64,000 nucleotides of DNA from Methylobacterium platani. Its GTDB lineage: Bacteria > Pseudomonadota > Alphaproteobacteria > Rhizobiales > Beijerinckiaceae. The notes beneath the pieces were generated by a model. The model was not told the DNA's origin and did not search any database. It saw only the letters and a program-made list of their open reading frames with translations. Below are positions 44,154 to 52,624 of this stretch, piece by piece. Numbering within the stretch: the stretch's first letter is position 1; every line of letters begins with the position of its first letter. Where the stretch lies: positions 1 to 64,000 of the forward strand of contig NZ_LWHQ01000036.1 in the NCBI RefSeq assembly GCF_001653715.1, given 5' to 3'. A program made the translations under genes and the position numbers.

Positions 44154-46136
44154 TTAGAATTGGGCCTGGACGCCGCCGAACACCCGGCGCTCGGTGGCGA
44201 CGCCGGCCGTCTGCGTCTGGAACTGGCGGTTGATCTGCTCGGCGGTGAGGGAGACGACGACCGAGTCCGTCAGGCGGTAGGCGAGGCGGAGGTTGGCGGT
44301 CACGAAATTCGGGACGACCACCGGGAGTGCCGCCAGGAGGGTCGCGTCGAACCGGTAATCCTGGTAGCGCGATTGCCAGCGCAGCTGCGCGTCGATGTCG
44401 AACCGCTCCCAGGTCCATCCGGCGCCGGCGATCACCGCATGCACCGGGGTCTGGCGCTCGTAGTTCACCGAGGGGGCGGCCAGGAGCACGGGGGCCGGGG
44501 TACGGTCGTGGACCGCGGCGAGGGCGTAGCTCGCGTTCCAGCGGAACCCGTCCGCCGCCCCGCGCAGGCCGATCTCGGCCCCGACCTGCTCGCTGCCCTT
44601 GAAGTTGCGCGCCAGCGCCGCGGGCTGCCCGGTGGGGAGGATGGTGAGCCCAGACCCGAACGGCGAGCCGAGCGTCGTGTCGGTCTCCTGCCGGAACACG
44701 GCGGCGCGCAGCACCGACGAGAGGGCCGGCAGGGCCCGGTCTTAGGCGATCTCGGCATTGGTCACCGCCGAGGGCCGGAGCCCCGGATCGCCGGCGATGA
44801 CGAGCGGGCCGATACTCGCCGTGAAGCCGAAGTTCAGCAGGCTCGGAAGCTGGACGGCCCGCCCCGCGGTGAGCCGGACCGTGTCGAGCTCGGTGGCGCG
44901 ATAGACGACGCCGCTGTTGAAGCTCGGTTCGACCAGCGTGACGTCGCGGTAGAGCGGCCCGACGCCCGGGATCGTGACTTGCGGCCCGTCATGCTTGAGC
45001 GACAGGGCGTCGACACGGACCGCGTTGGTGAGCGACAGGTCGGGCAGGATCTGCCACTCCCACATCGCCGACCCGGCGCCGATCTGGTAGCCCAGCGTCC
45101 CGCTGAAGCTGCGGTTCGACGCGATCGTGTTGTTGCGGTATTCCGCGCCGATGCGGAAGGTGTGGTCCGCCCCCCATTTGAAGACGTCGCTCGCCTGCAC
45201 GACCGACACGTCCTGCCGCCACGACTGGGGGCTGATCCCCGCGACCTGCAGGTTGTTCCGGTTGTGATAGGCGTCGAGCTGCAGCAGGCCGAGCTCGGTA
45301 TCGACCGACAGCTTAGAGCGCAGGCTGGCATTGTCGTTCGACAGCGGCTGGTACAGGCCGATATCCGAGTAGGTGGCGGTCGTGAGCGAGCCGGCGGAGC
45401 CCGACAGCGTCCACTCGATACCCGGCGCGAGGCGGGCGCGCAGATCCAGCGCCGCCGTGCCGCTGCGCGGCTGGTCGGTGACGCCGGGCGGCAGGCCGCG
45501 GAACTCGTCGCCGCGAAAGCCCTTGGCCGAGAGGCGCACGCCGACGGCATCGGGCGTCTGACCCGTGGCGACGACCTCGCCGTAGGCCTGGTTCTGGGTG
45601 CCGCCGGCGGTCCGGGCCGTGTTCTGCCGGTCGCGCAGCGGATCGTAGGTGACGATGTTGATGACGCCGGAGACCGCGTTGAAGCCGTAGAGCGCGGCGC
45701 TCGGCCCCTTGATGATCTCGATCTGGCGGATCTCGCTCAGGGCCACCGGGATCAGCGGCCAGGCGGTCGTCCCGTAATCGTCGGAATAGACCTGGCGCCC
45801 GTCGAGCAGGACGAGGACGCGGGGATTGAGCGCGGTGTTGTAGCCGCGGATGCCGACGGCGAAGTTGAGCTGGCCGTAGCGTCGGACGTCGAGCCCCGTG
45901 ACGAAGCGCAGGACCTCCGGGATCGAGATCGCGCCCGAGCGCCGGATCTGGTCGGCCGTCACGATCTCGAGGTTGGCCGGCACGTCGCTCGCCCGCTGCG
46001 GCTTGCCCGTCACCGATGTCGTCACCGGCTCGCCCAGCATCTGCTCGGCGGCCGTGTAGTCGATCGTCTGTCCCCGCGCCGAGGCGGCGGACAGGATCAG
46101 GAAAGGCAGCGTCGCTGCCAGCTTGCGCGCCTTCAT
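44154..46136 (-). pseudogene. TonB-dependent receptor interrupted by one in-frame stop codon
   Basis: A 464-codon frame from the ATG at 46136 holds signal peptide (KLAATLPFLILSAASARGQ), plug (GAISIPEVLRFVTG, AVGIRGYN, IEIIKGPSAALYGFNAVSG) and most of the barrel. It ends at TAA (44742-44744). The same frame continues for 195 codons to QRRVFGG-like strands ending VFGGVQAQF with the terminal Phe. Around the stop the sequence reads NAEIA-stop-DRALPALSS, where related receptors usually have Tyr, so one base change (TAC or TAT to TAA) broke the gene. No frameshift or insertion is seen. It overlaps the YfiR-like gene by four bases. Confidence 0.85.
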
Positions 46137-46690
46137 ACTTCACGGACCATCATGATGAACGCAGTGGCGAACCGGATGCCGGCCGCGGCGGCGTTGGCGC
46201 TGCTGTAGGCGATGCTGATGCTCGGGTTCGAACGGAAGCCGACGGTGCAGGCGCCGTGCGCGACCTGCTCGATCTGACGGGTGATGCAGGGGATCTGGTG
46301 CTGGCGGACGGCGGCCCGGACGATGCCGGTGTCGACGGCGGCCGCGGTCAGGATCGCCGCATAGCCCGAGGCGCCGCCGAGGCGCCCCTGCTCGATCAGG
46401 AGCGGGCGCAGGATCAGGTTGCCGACCGCGACCCCGCTCCCCATCAGCTCGGCGAAGGCCTGCGCCTCGCCGAGCGACTGGGCATCGGTCGGGTTGTAGA
46501 CGATGGCGATCGGCGCCGCGCCGGAGCCCTGCGCCTCACGGAACGAGAGAATCCGCCCGAGGATCTGGAGGTCCTGCCGGGACGGCGGCGGGAGCCCGCC
46601 GGCTCCGGCGGCCTGGAACAGGCAGCAGAGCGGCAGCGCCAATGCCACGCCGACCGGCCTTCCCTTGAACATGGCACGGATGGACATCAT
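46133..46690 (-). CDS. YfiR-like (DUF4154-type) exported protein
   Basis: From the paired ATG codons at 46690/46687 the product is 185 residues with a signal-like segment (RPVGVALALPLCCLFQAAGA). The mature part has RQDLQILGRILSFREA, APIAIVYNPTDAQSLGEA and a C-terminal GACTVGFRSNPSISIAYSSA with AAAAGIRFATAF. Size, export signal and the final extended strand plus helix resemble YfiR, the periplasmic repressor of a diguanylate cyclase. Operon partners (TonB receptor, GGDEF-EAL) support this. Sequence identity to YfiR looks low, so the family call is tentative. The frame stays open upstream to 46960, but that part is not protein-like. Confidence 0.6.
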   Translation of the reverse strand: MMSIRAMFKGRPVGVALALPLCCLFQAAGAGGLPPPSRQDLQILGRILSFREAQGSGAAPIAIVYNPTDAQSLGEAQAFAELMGSGVAVGNLILRPLLIEQGRLGGASGYAAILTAAAVDTGIVRAAVRQHQIPCITRQIEQVAHGACTVGFRSNPSISIAYSSANAAAAGIRFATAFIMMVREV

Positions 46691-47316
46691 GCTATCGGCA
46701 GCTTCCTTTGAGTTATCCTGCGTCACAATGATTTCGCAGGCATTAATCCGCAGAGGCAGGCCGACATCAGCGGACAAATTCCGTAGCGATCGACGTATTT
46801 TCGAGACGCTGCTCACGATGGTCCGATGCGCCTGACCAGGGACGGCGCTCCGAAACTGAGCATTGGCGGCGATCTGAGCCCGCCCTGGCGCGTGAAAGTT
46901 TTCTTGTGAAAAGTAAATCCACCAACTATGTGGGTTTCGATGAATGAATCCCGATGCCATGCGAGCGCGGCGGACTCCCAGTCACGACGCTCGTCGCCTG
47001 ACTCTGATGATGATCCCGTCGCGGCGTTCGAGATCGGCGACGGGGACGATCTCGACGTTGGACCTCGCGGCGCGGACCAGTTGCCGCGGCGATCCGCGCG
47101 GCCGGTTTAATGGGTCGTGACGCAGGGGCACATCGCGACGACGAACGGGTTCCTTGTCGTCGGTAAGATGAATGACCCAAGCGCGAGGACGAGCACATCA
47201 CCGATCGCGTCATGGTCTCGCCTGCCGCCGCCGCTCCACGCGGAGGCCCGGGCGCGAATCGGCCCTCTACCGGCTCGGCCCCGGACCTCCGCGGGGGATC
47301 GTCGATCGGGCTCGCC
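46691..47316. other. Gene-poor stretch upstream of the YfiR-like gene
   Basis: About 630 bp without a convincing gene. 46720-46930 is relatively AT-rich and probably holds the promoter of the leftward yfiR-like operon. On the minus strand a stop-to-stop frame of about 70 codons (about 46996-47205), with the segment NVEIVPVADLERRDGIIIRV, looks protein-like but has no start codon. It could be a gene remnant. Confidence 0.35.
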
Positions 47317-47535
47317 CTACGGCCCGGAGACCCGCACCGCGAGGCTCACGATCGCCAGCGGCCTCTGCACCGGCCGCAGGCGCGCGAAGAACAGCGGCGT
47401 CTCGCCGCGCCGGGCGGCGACCGGGTCGAGCACCGCGACGAGGCCGAATCCGGCGATCAGGAGCACGGCGGCGATGGCCGGGCGCTCCAGCGCCGCACTC
47501 ACGAGGGCGGCGACAGCGCGGACGAACAGGGCCAG
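47317..47535 (-). pseudogene. C-terminal fragment of a membrane protein
   Basis: The minus-strand frame ending at TAG (47317-47319) encodes about 72 residues with protein-like composition and one good membrane segment (PAIAAVLLIAGFGLVAVLDP), ending SLAVRVSGP. Upstream of about 47535 the same frame becomes the shadow of a histidine kinase remnant on the other strand. It looks like the 3' end of a gene whose 5' part was replaced. Family not recognised. Confidence 0.45.
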
Positions 47536-47537
47536 CG

Positions 47538-48213
47538 GGCCTCGCGCCGGGCGGCTATGTCTGCCTGTCGGTCGGCGATACCGGCACGGGGATGGGCGAG
47601 GCGGCCCTTCGCCAGGGCGGCGGAACCGTTCCTCACCACCAAGGGCGTCGGCACGGGCACCGGCCCCGGCCTGTCGATGATCCACGGCTTCGCCGAGCCG
47701 TCGGGCGGGCGCCTGCGGCTCCGCAGCGCGCCGGGAGAGGGCACCAGCGCCGAGATCTGGCTGCCGGTCGCCGGGGCAGGCCTGCCGTTGGGCGAGGTCG
47801 CGGCGCGGCCGCCCGAGCCTCCGGTGCTCCCGGCCATGACCATCCAGATGGTGGACGACGATCCCCTCGTGCCGATGAACGGTACGGCGTTGCTGGAGGA
47901 TCTCGGCCACGCCGTGGTCGAGGCCGCGTCGGGCGCGCAGGCCCTGCAGGTGCTGCGCGAAGCCGCCATCGACCTGATGATCGCCGACCGGGCGATGCCC
48001 GGCATGACCGGCGCCCGGCTGATCGAGGCCGTCCGGGCCGAGCGGCCGGGATTGCCGGTCGTCCTCGCCAGCGGGTTCGCCGACCTGCCGGAGGGGAGGC
48101 TCGCCGGGATCGTGCGCCTCGCCAGCCTCTTCGGGCAGGACGACCTCGCCCGCGCCCTCGCGGCGAGCCTCGACCTCGCGGCGCGCCTTGTCGCGAACCC
48201 GGGCGGGGCGTGA
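47538..48213 (+). pseudogene. Decayed hybrid histidine kinase (ATPase G-box plus receiver)
   Basis: The remnant begins within the HATPase domain (GLAPGGYVCLSVGDTGTGMG) and lacks everything upstream. A one-base insertion near 47608 (CTTCGCC for CTCGCC) shifts the frame. The other frame then continues with AEPFLTTKGVGTGTGPGLSM, an ATPase G-box, and a receiver domain (MVDDDPLVPMNG, LMIADRAMPGM with the phosphorylatable Asp). It resembles the C-terminal third of the intact kinase at 48238-51063, which faces it tail to tail 24 bp away. Truncation and frameshift mean it cannot make a kinase. Confidence 0.8.
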
Positions 48214-48237
48214 CGGCCGCTGCCGGCGGCGCGGGCA

Positions 48238-51063
48238 TCAGCCCGCCGCCAGCTGCGCCAGGCTCGCGGCGAGGTCGGCCTTGCGGAACGGCTTGACGAG
48301 CCGCGGCAGGTCGGCGGCGACGCCCTCGCTCTCGGCGTAGCCCGAGACCAGCAGCACCGGCACGCCGGGCCGGGCGGTGCGCAGGGCCCGGGCGAGGTCG
48401 GTCCCGGTGATGCCCGGCATCAGGTGGTCGGTCACCAGGAGGTCGAAGGGCTCGCCGCGGGCGACGAGGCGCATCGCCTCCTCGCCGGAGCCCGCCTCGA
48501 TCACCGTGTAGCCGAGGTCCTCCAGCATGTCGGCCGTGCTCATGCGGACGAGGTCCTCGTCGTCGACGAGGAGCGCGGTCCGGCGCGCGGGCGGCGCGTC
48601 GGGGGCCTCGACCCCGGTCTCCGGCTGGTCCGGCGCCGCGTCGCTCAAGGGAAGCCACAGCTCGACATGGGTGCCGAGGCCCGGCCGGCTGCGCATGGTG
48701 AGGGCGCCGCCGAGCTGCGAGGCGAGGCCGTGCACCATCGACAGGCCGAGGCCCGTGCCCTTGCCGATGCCCTTGGTCGAGAAGAACGGCTCGACCGCCC
48801 GCGCGAGCGTCGCCTCGTCCATGCCCGTGCCGGTATCGGCGACCGACAGCCGGATGTAGGGGCCGGGCCGGAGCGTCGCCCGGTGGCCGGCCTCCACGGC
48901 CTCGACGCCCGCCGAGATGCGCAGGGTCCCGCCCTCCGGCATCGCGTCGCGCGCGTTCACGCTGAGGTTGAGAAGCGCCATCTCGAGCTGGTTCAGGTCG
49001 CCCATCGCCGGCGGCAGCCCCTCCGGCACCTCGACGACGACCCGGATCTGCGGGCCGGTCGTGCTCGCGACGAGGTCGCCCATGCCGGTCACCAGCCGGG
49101 CGACGTCGACGGCCCGGGCCTGGAGCGGCTGGCGCCGGGCGAAGGCGAGGAGCCGCTGCACCAGGGTCTTGGCGCGATCGGCCGACTGCACCGCGCCGGC
49201 GATCAGGCGCTGCTCGCGCTCGCCGCCCACGCCCCGGCGCTGGAGCAGGTCGAGGGAGCCGACGATCGGGGTGAGGAGGTTGTTGAAGTCGTGGGCGACG
49301 CCGCCGGTGAGCTGGCCCATCGCCTCCATCTTCTGCGACTGGCGCAACGCCTCCTGCGCCGCCTCGAGCGCGGCCCGTGCGGCCTTCTCCTCGGTGACGT
49401 CGCGGGTCACCGCGTAGAGCTTGCCGCCCTCGGGCACCGCCACCCAGGACAGCCAGTGCCACGCGCCGTCCCGGGCGCGGTAGCGGTTCTCGAAGCGCAG
49501 GACCGGGTCGCCGCGCCGCACCTGCGCGAAGGCCGCGTCGCTCGCGCCAGCATCGTCCGGATGCACGAACCCGGCGTAGGAGCGGCCCTCGATCTCGCCG
49601 GTCGCCCAGCCGAGCGCCGCGCTCCAGGCCGGGTTGACCGCGTCGAAGGTCGCCGTCGCCAGGTCGATGACCGACAGGAGGTCGAGGCTGTGGCGCCAGA
49701 TCATGCCGCGCTCGCGGGTGCGCTCACCCACCTCCCGCTCGAGATCGGCGTTGAGCGCCCGCAGGGCCGTCTCGGCGAGCTTGCGGTCGTGGATGTCGAC
49801 CGAGGCGCCGAACCAGTGCAGGACCGCGCCGCCGGCCGGGTCGCGGTAGGGCTCGGCGCGCACCAGGAACCAGCGGTAATCGCCGCCGGCCGAGCGGATG
49901 CGGTGCTCGACCAGGAAGGTGCCGCCGGAGCGCCGCGCCGCCTCGAACGCCGCCATCGTCGGCGCGACGTCGTCCGGATGGACGTGGGCGTCGGCGATCC
50001 CGGCAGCGGTCGCCGGCTCGTGCGGGGCGCCGGTATAGGCGGTCCATTGCCGGTTGAAGAACGCGACGCGGCCCTCGGCGTCGGTGATCCAGACGATCTG
50101 CGGCACCGCGTCGGCCATCAGCCGGAAGCGCGCCTCGCTGGCGCGCAGGCGCTCCTCGACGGCGAGCCGCTCGGTGAGGTCGACGGTCGCGACGAGCAGG
50201 TTGCCGGGCTCTCCCGACGCGAGGTTCAGGCGGGTGACGCGGCTGTTGGCCCAGACGATGCTGCCGTCCGGGCGCCGGTAGCGCTTGTCGAGGGAGGCGG
50301 TGCCGCCGGTCCGGATCGACCGCACCAGCGCGTCGCGGCTCGGCCGCACGTCGGCGGGATGGGTCACGTCGGCGATGGTGAAGGACAGGAGGTCGTCGGC
50401 GGTCCGCCCGAGGATGCGGCACAGCTCCTCGTTCACCCGCAGGAAACGGCCGTCGAGGCCGACCTCCGACAGGCCGACCGTCGCCCCGGCGAAGATGGCG
50501 GACAGCCGCGCCTCGCCGCCCCTCAGCTCGCGCTCGGCCGCGACGCGGCCGGTGGTCTCGGCCAGCACGCACAGCACGCCCGCCGGCCGGCCGCTCTCGT
50601 CGAGCACCGGCGAGTAGTCGAGGTTCATCCAGACCTGCTCGGGGCGCCCGTACCGGTAGAGCGTCAGCTCCTGGTCCCGGTACGACAGCGTCCCGCCGGA
50701 CAGGCCGACCCGCATCACGCGGTCGTTGAAGTCGGCGACCTCGGGCCAGCCCTCCCGCACCCGCGAGCCGAGGAGCGCGGGGTGCCGCCCGCCGGCGAAG
50801 ACCGAATAGGCGTCGTTGTAGAGCATGATGCCGTCCTCGCCCCACAGCATCACCATCGGGACCGGCGAGCGCAGCAGCAGCAGGGTCGCGGTCCGCAGGC
50901 TCTGCGGCCAGCCCGCGAGCGGGCCGAGCGCCGTGCCCGACCAGTCGCGCCCCGCGACGAGGCGGCCGCAGGCGCCGGCCGCCGCCAGGTTCGCCTCGAA
51001 GGTCAGGGTCGTCCCGAGGATCGGGTTCGCCGCGACGGGTCGGGCCCGGGTATCGGCCGGCAT
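48238..51063 (-). CDS. Hybrid sensor histidine kinase with four PAS domains and a receiver
   Basis: The 941-residue soluble kinase has PAS-like domains at about residues 50-170, 185-305, 310-430 and 455-565. FNRQWTAYTG and HVHPDDVAP in the third and GFVHPDDAG in the fourth are typical. A HisKA region follows with GGVAHDFNNLL (His near 580), then HATPase (NARDAMPEGG, VADTGTGMDEATL, GKGTGLGLSMVHG) and a C-terminal receiver (LLVDDEDLVRMS, LLVTDHLMPGI). No membrane segment, so it senses a cytoplasmic cue, possibly redox or light through PAS ligands that cannot be named. No partner regulator adjoins it. Confidence 0.9.
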   Translation of the reverse strand: MPADTRARPVAANPILGTTLTFEANLAAAGACGRLVAGRDWSGTALGPLAGWPQSLRTATLLLLRSPVPMVMLWGEDGIMLYNDAYSVFAGGRHPALLGSRVREGWPEVADFNDRVMRVGLSGGTLSYRDQELTLYRYGRPEQVWMNLDYSPVLDESGRPAGVLCVLAETTGRVAAERELRGGEARLSAIFAGATVGLSEVGLDGRFLRVNEELCRILGRTADDLLSFTIADVTHPADVRPSRDALVRSIRTGGTASLDKRYRRPDGSIVWANSRVTRLNLASGEPGNLLVATVDLTERLAVEERLRASEARFRLMADAVPQIVWITDAEGRVAFFNRQWTAYTGAPHEPATAAGIADAHVHPDDVAPTMAAFEAARRSGGTFLVEHRIRSAGGDYRWFLVRAEPYRDPAGGAVLHWFGASVDIHDRKLAETALRALNADLEREVGERTRERGMIWRHSLDLLSVIDLATATFDAVNPAWSAALGWATGEIEGRSYAGFVHPDDAGASDAAFAQVRRGDPVLRFENRYRARDGAWHWLSWVAVPEGGKLYAVTRDVTEEKAARAALEAAQEALRQSQKMEAMGQLTGGVAHDFNNLLTPIVGSLDLLQRRGVGGEREQRLIAGAVQSADRAKTLVQRLLAFARRQPLQARAVDVARLVTGMGDLVASTTGPQIRVVVEVPEGLPPAMGDLNQLEMALLNLSVNARDAMPEGGTLRISAGVEAVEAGHRATLRPGPYIRLSVADTGTGMDEATLARAVEPFFSTKGIGKGTGLGLSMVHGLASQLGGALTMRSRPGLGTHVELWLPLSDAAPDQPETGVEAPDAPPARRTALLVDDEDLVRMSTADMLEDLGYTVIEAGSGEEAMRLVARGEPFDLLVTDHLMPGITGTDLARALRTARPGVPVLLVSGYAESEGVAADLPRLVKPFRKADLAASLAQLAAG

Positions 51064-51214
51064 CGTTCCTCTCTCCGGACGCCGCGAGCGGACGTCGACC
51101 CATCCCCGCGGGACCGCTCGCGCCGACCGCCCGCGGCGACGCCGCGCATAAGCTCCTCCCCAGTATACGATTCCGCTGGGTCAGTCACGTCCCGGGACGC
51201 TCGCAAGGCGCGCG

Positions 51215-52411
51215 TCAGGCGGCCTGCCGGTCGGCGTAGAGGCGGCAATGCTGCAGGTAGCCGACCTCGTGACGGCCGGCGAGCTCGACCACGCTCGACC
51301 ACAGCCAGGACGGCGCTCCCGCGCAGCCGGCCGCGACCTCGGCCCGCCACGCCGCGCGCACCGTCCCGTCCATCTGCCGGCCATGGGCCTGGCCGACCAC
51401 GTAGGCGAGGTAGTGGGCGGCGCGCACCGCCTCCTCGCGGCTGAACTGGTCGACGTCGAGCTTCAGGTCCTGGGGCGCGAGCTCGCGCATCACCACCGGC
51501 TTGCCGAGGAGGCGCACCGGCAGCATCCGCTCGCCGAGATTGGGCGAGAGCGCCCGCGCCCCGGCGACGACGCGGGCGGCGGCGTCCGGCGGCATCTCCG
51601 CGCCCGGGGCGGCGGGTGCCGCCGAGGCGACCGCCTCCTTGAGGTCGATGAGCGCGAGCCGGCCGCGGTCCTGCGGCTCCTCGATCCGCACCAGCGCGGC
51701 GTAGCGCAGGAAGCCGAGCGAGCTGCAGCCCTTCATCCAGTAGGCGGCGTCGATCAGGCGGATGTCCTGCACCGCGTCGCGGCCGTTCAGGGCGCGCACG
51801 AGGCCGCGCACGTCCTCCTCGCCGAACAGCGCGTGCAGGGCGTCGCGCTCGGCCGCGTCGAGGGCCCAGAACTTGCGGCCGAGCGGGATCCGGGGCTCGA
51901 CGTCCTTCAGGCGCTCGCGGGCGAGGTGCTTCCAGTGCCGGCCGAGCGCGCGGCGCCGCACGGTGTGCACCACCTCCGGCTCCGGCGGAGCGGCGTCGCC
52001 GTCCGGCCCGTCGAGGCCCTGGACGTAGCCGTGGATCATCTCCTCCAGCATCCGCGCGGTGACGACGCCCGGCAGGTCGGAGCCACGGGCGGCGCTCGCC
52101 AGCGACAGGCCGAGGCGCACGAGGTCGTGGGTCGGGTTGCCGATCACCGTCTGGTCGAGGTCGCGGATCTGGATGTCGACCCGCCCGTCGGCATCGGCGA
52201 GGGGGCCGAGATTGCCGAGATGGCAGTCGCCGCAGATCCAGACCGGCGGGCCCTCCGGCAGGGTGCCGCGGGCAAGCCCGTCGAGCCACTCGTAGAATTG
52301 CAGGGTGTTGCCGCGGACATAGGCATGGGCGGAGCGGGCCATCTTCAGGGTCCGCTGACGTTCCAGGACGGCCGCACGGTCCTTCGGGCCGAGGATGAGG
52401 GTCTCGCGCAT
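51215..52411 (-). CDS. DUF2252 family protein
   Basis: The 398-residue protein matches DUF2252: RQRTLKMARSAHAYVRGNT, ICGDCHLGNLGPL, QIRDLDQTVIGNPTHDLVRL, RLIDAAYWMKGCSSLGFLRY, LALIDLKEAV and HYLAYVVGQAHGRQMDG. The GDCHLGN and RDLDQ motifs resemble the catalytic and metal loops of aminoglycoside-phosphotransferase/kinase-like folds, so a small-molecule kinase activity is often suspected, but no reaction is established. It stands alone between two kinase genes. Confidence 0.88.
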   Translation of the reverse strand: MRETLILGPKDRAAVLERQRTLKMARSAHAYVRGNTLQFYEWLDGLARGTLPEGPPVWICGDCHLGNLGPLADADGRVDIQIRDLDQTVIGNPTHDLVRLGLSLASAARGSDLPGVVTARMLEEMIHGYVQGLDGPDGDAAPPEPEVVHTVRRRALGRHWKHLARERLKDVEPRIPLGRKFWALDAAERDALHALFGEEDVRGLVRALNGRDAVQDIRLIDAAYWMKGCSSLGFLRYAALVRIEEPQDRGRLALIDLKEAVASAAPAAPGAEMPPDAAARVVAGARALSPNLGERMLPVRLLGKPVVMRELAPQDLKLDVDQFSREEAVRAAHYLAYVVGQAHGRQMDGTVRAAWRAEVAAGCAGAPSWLWSSVVELAGRHEVGYLQHCRLYADRQAA

Positions 52412-52624
52412 TCCACCACCTGCATCGCCGCGGCCGCAGACTCGACATCCGGTTCGATATGGCCGCGCTTCTCAACGCGCGAGAACGGATCGGCACCGCG
52501 CGTCGTTTCGTCTCCGCTGTGGATGACGCGGACCGGTCGTTCGTGCAGGGAAGCGACGGCGCCGGTCGTGCGTCCCGTCCATGCGGGATGACGATCGTCC
52601 GGGCGGTGCCGCGAGGCCGGGGCT

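Noticed and set aside
46996..47205. Minus-strand frame of about 70 codons with the protein-like segment NVEIVPVADLERRDGIIIRV
   Set aside because: It has no start codon, no ribosome site and no recognised family; at best it is a remnant.
48195..48260. GC-rich imperfect hairpin between the converging kinases as a terminator
   Set aside because: The complementarity is mismatched and partly inside the coding end of the minus-strand kinase; too weak to list.
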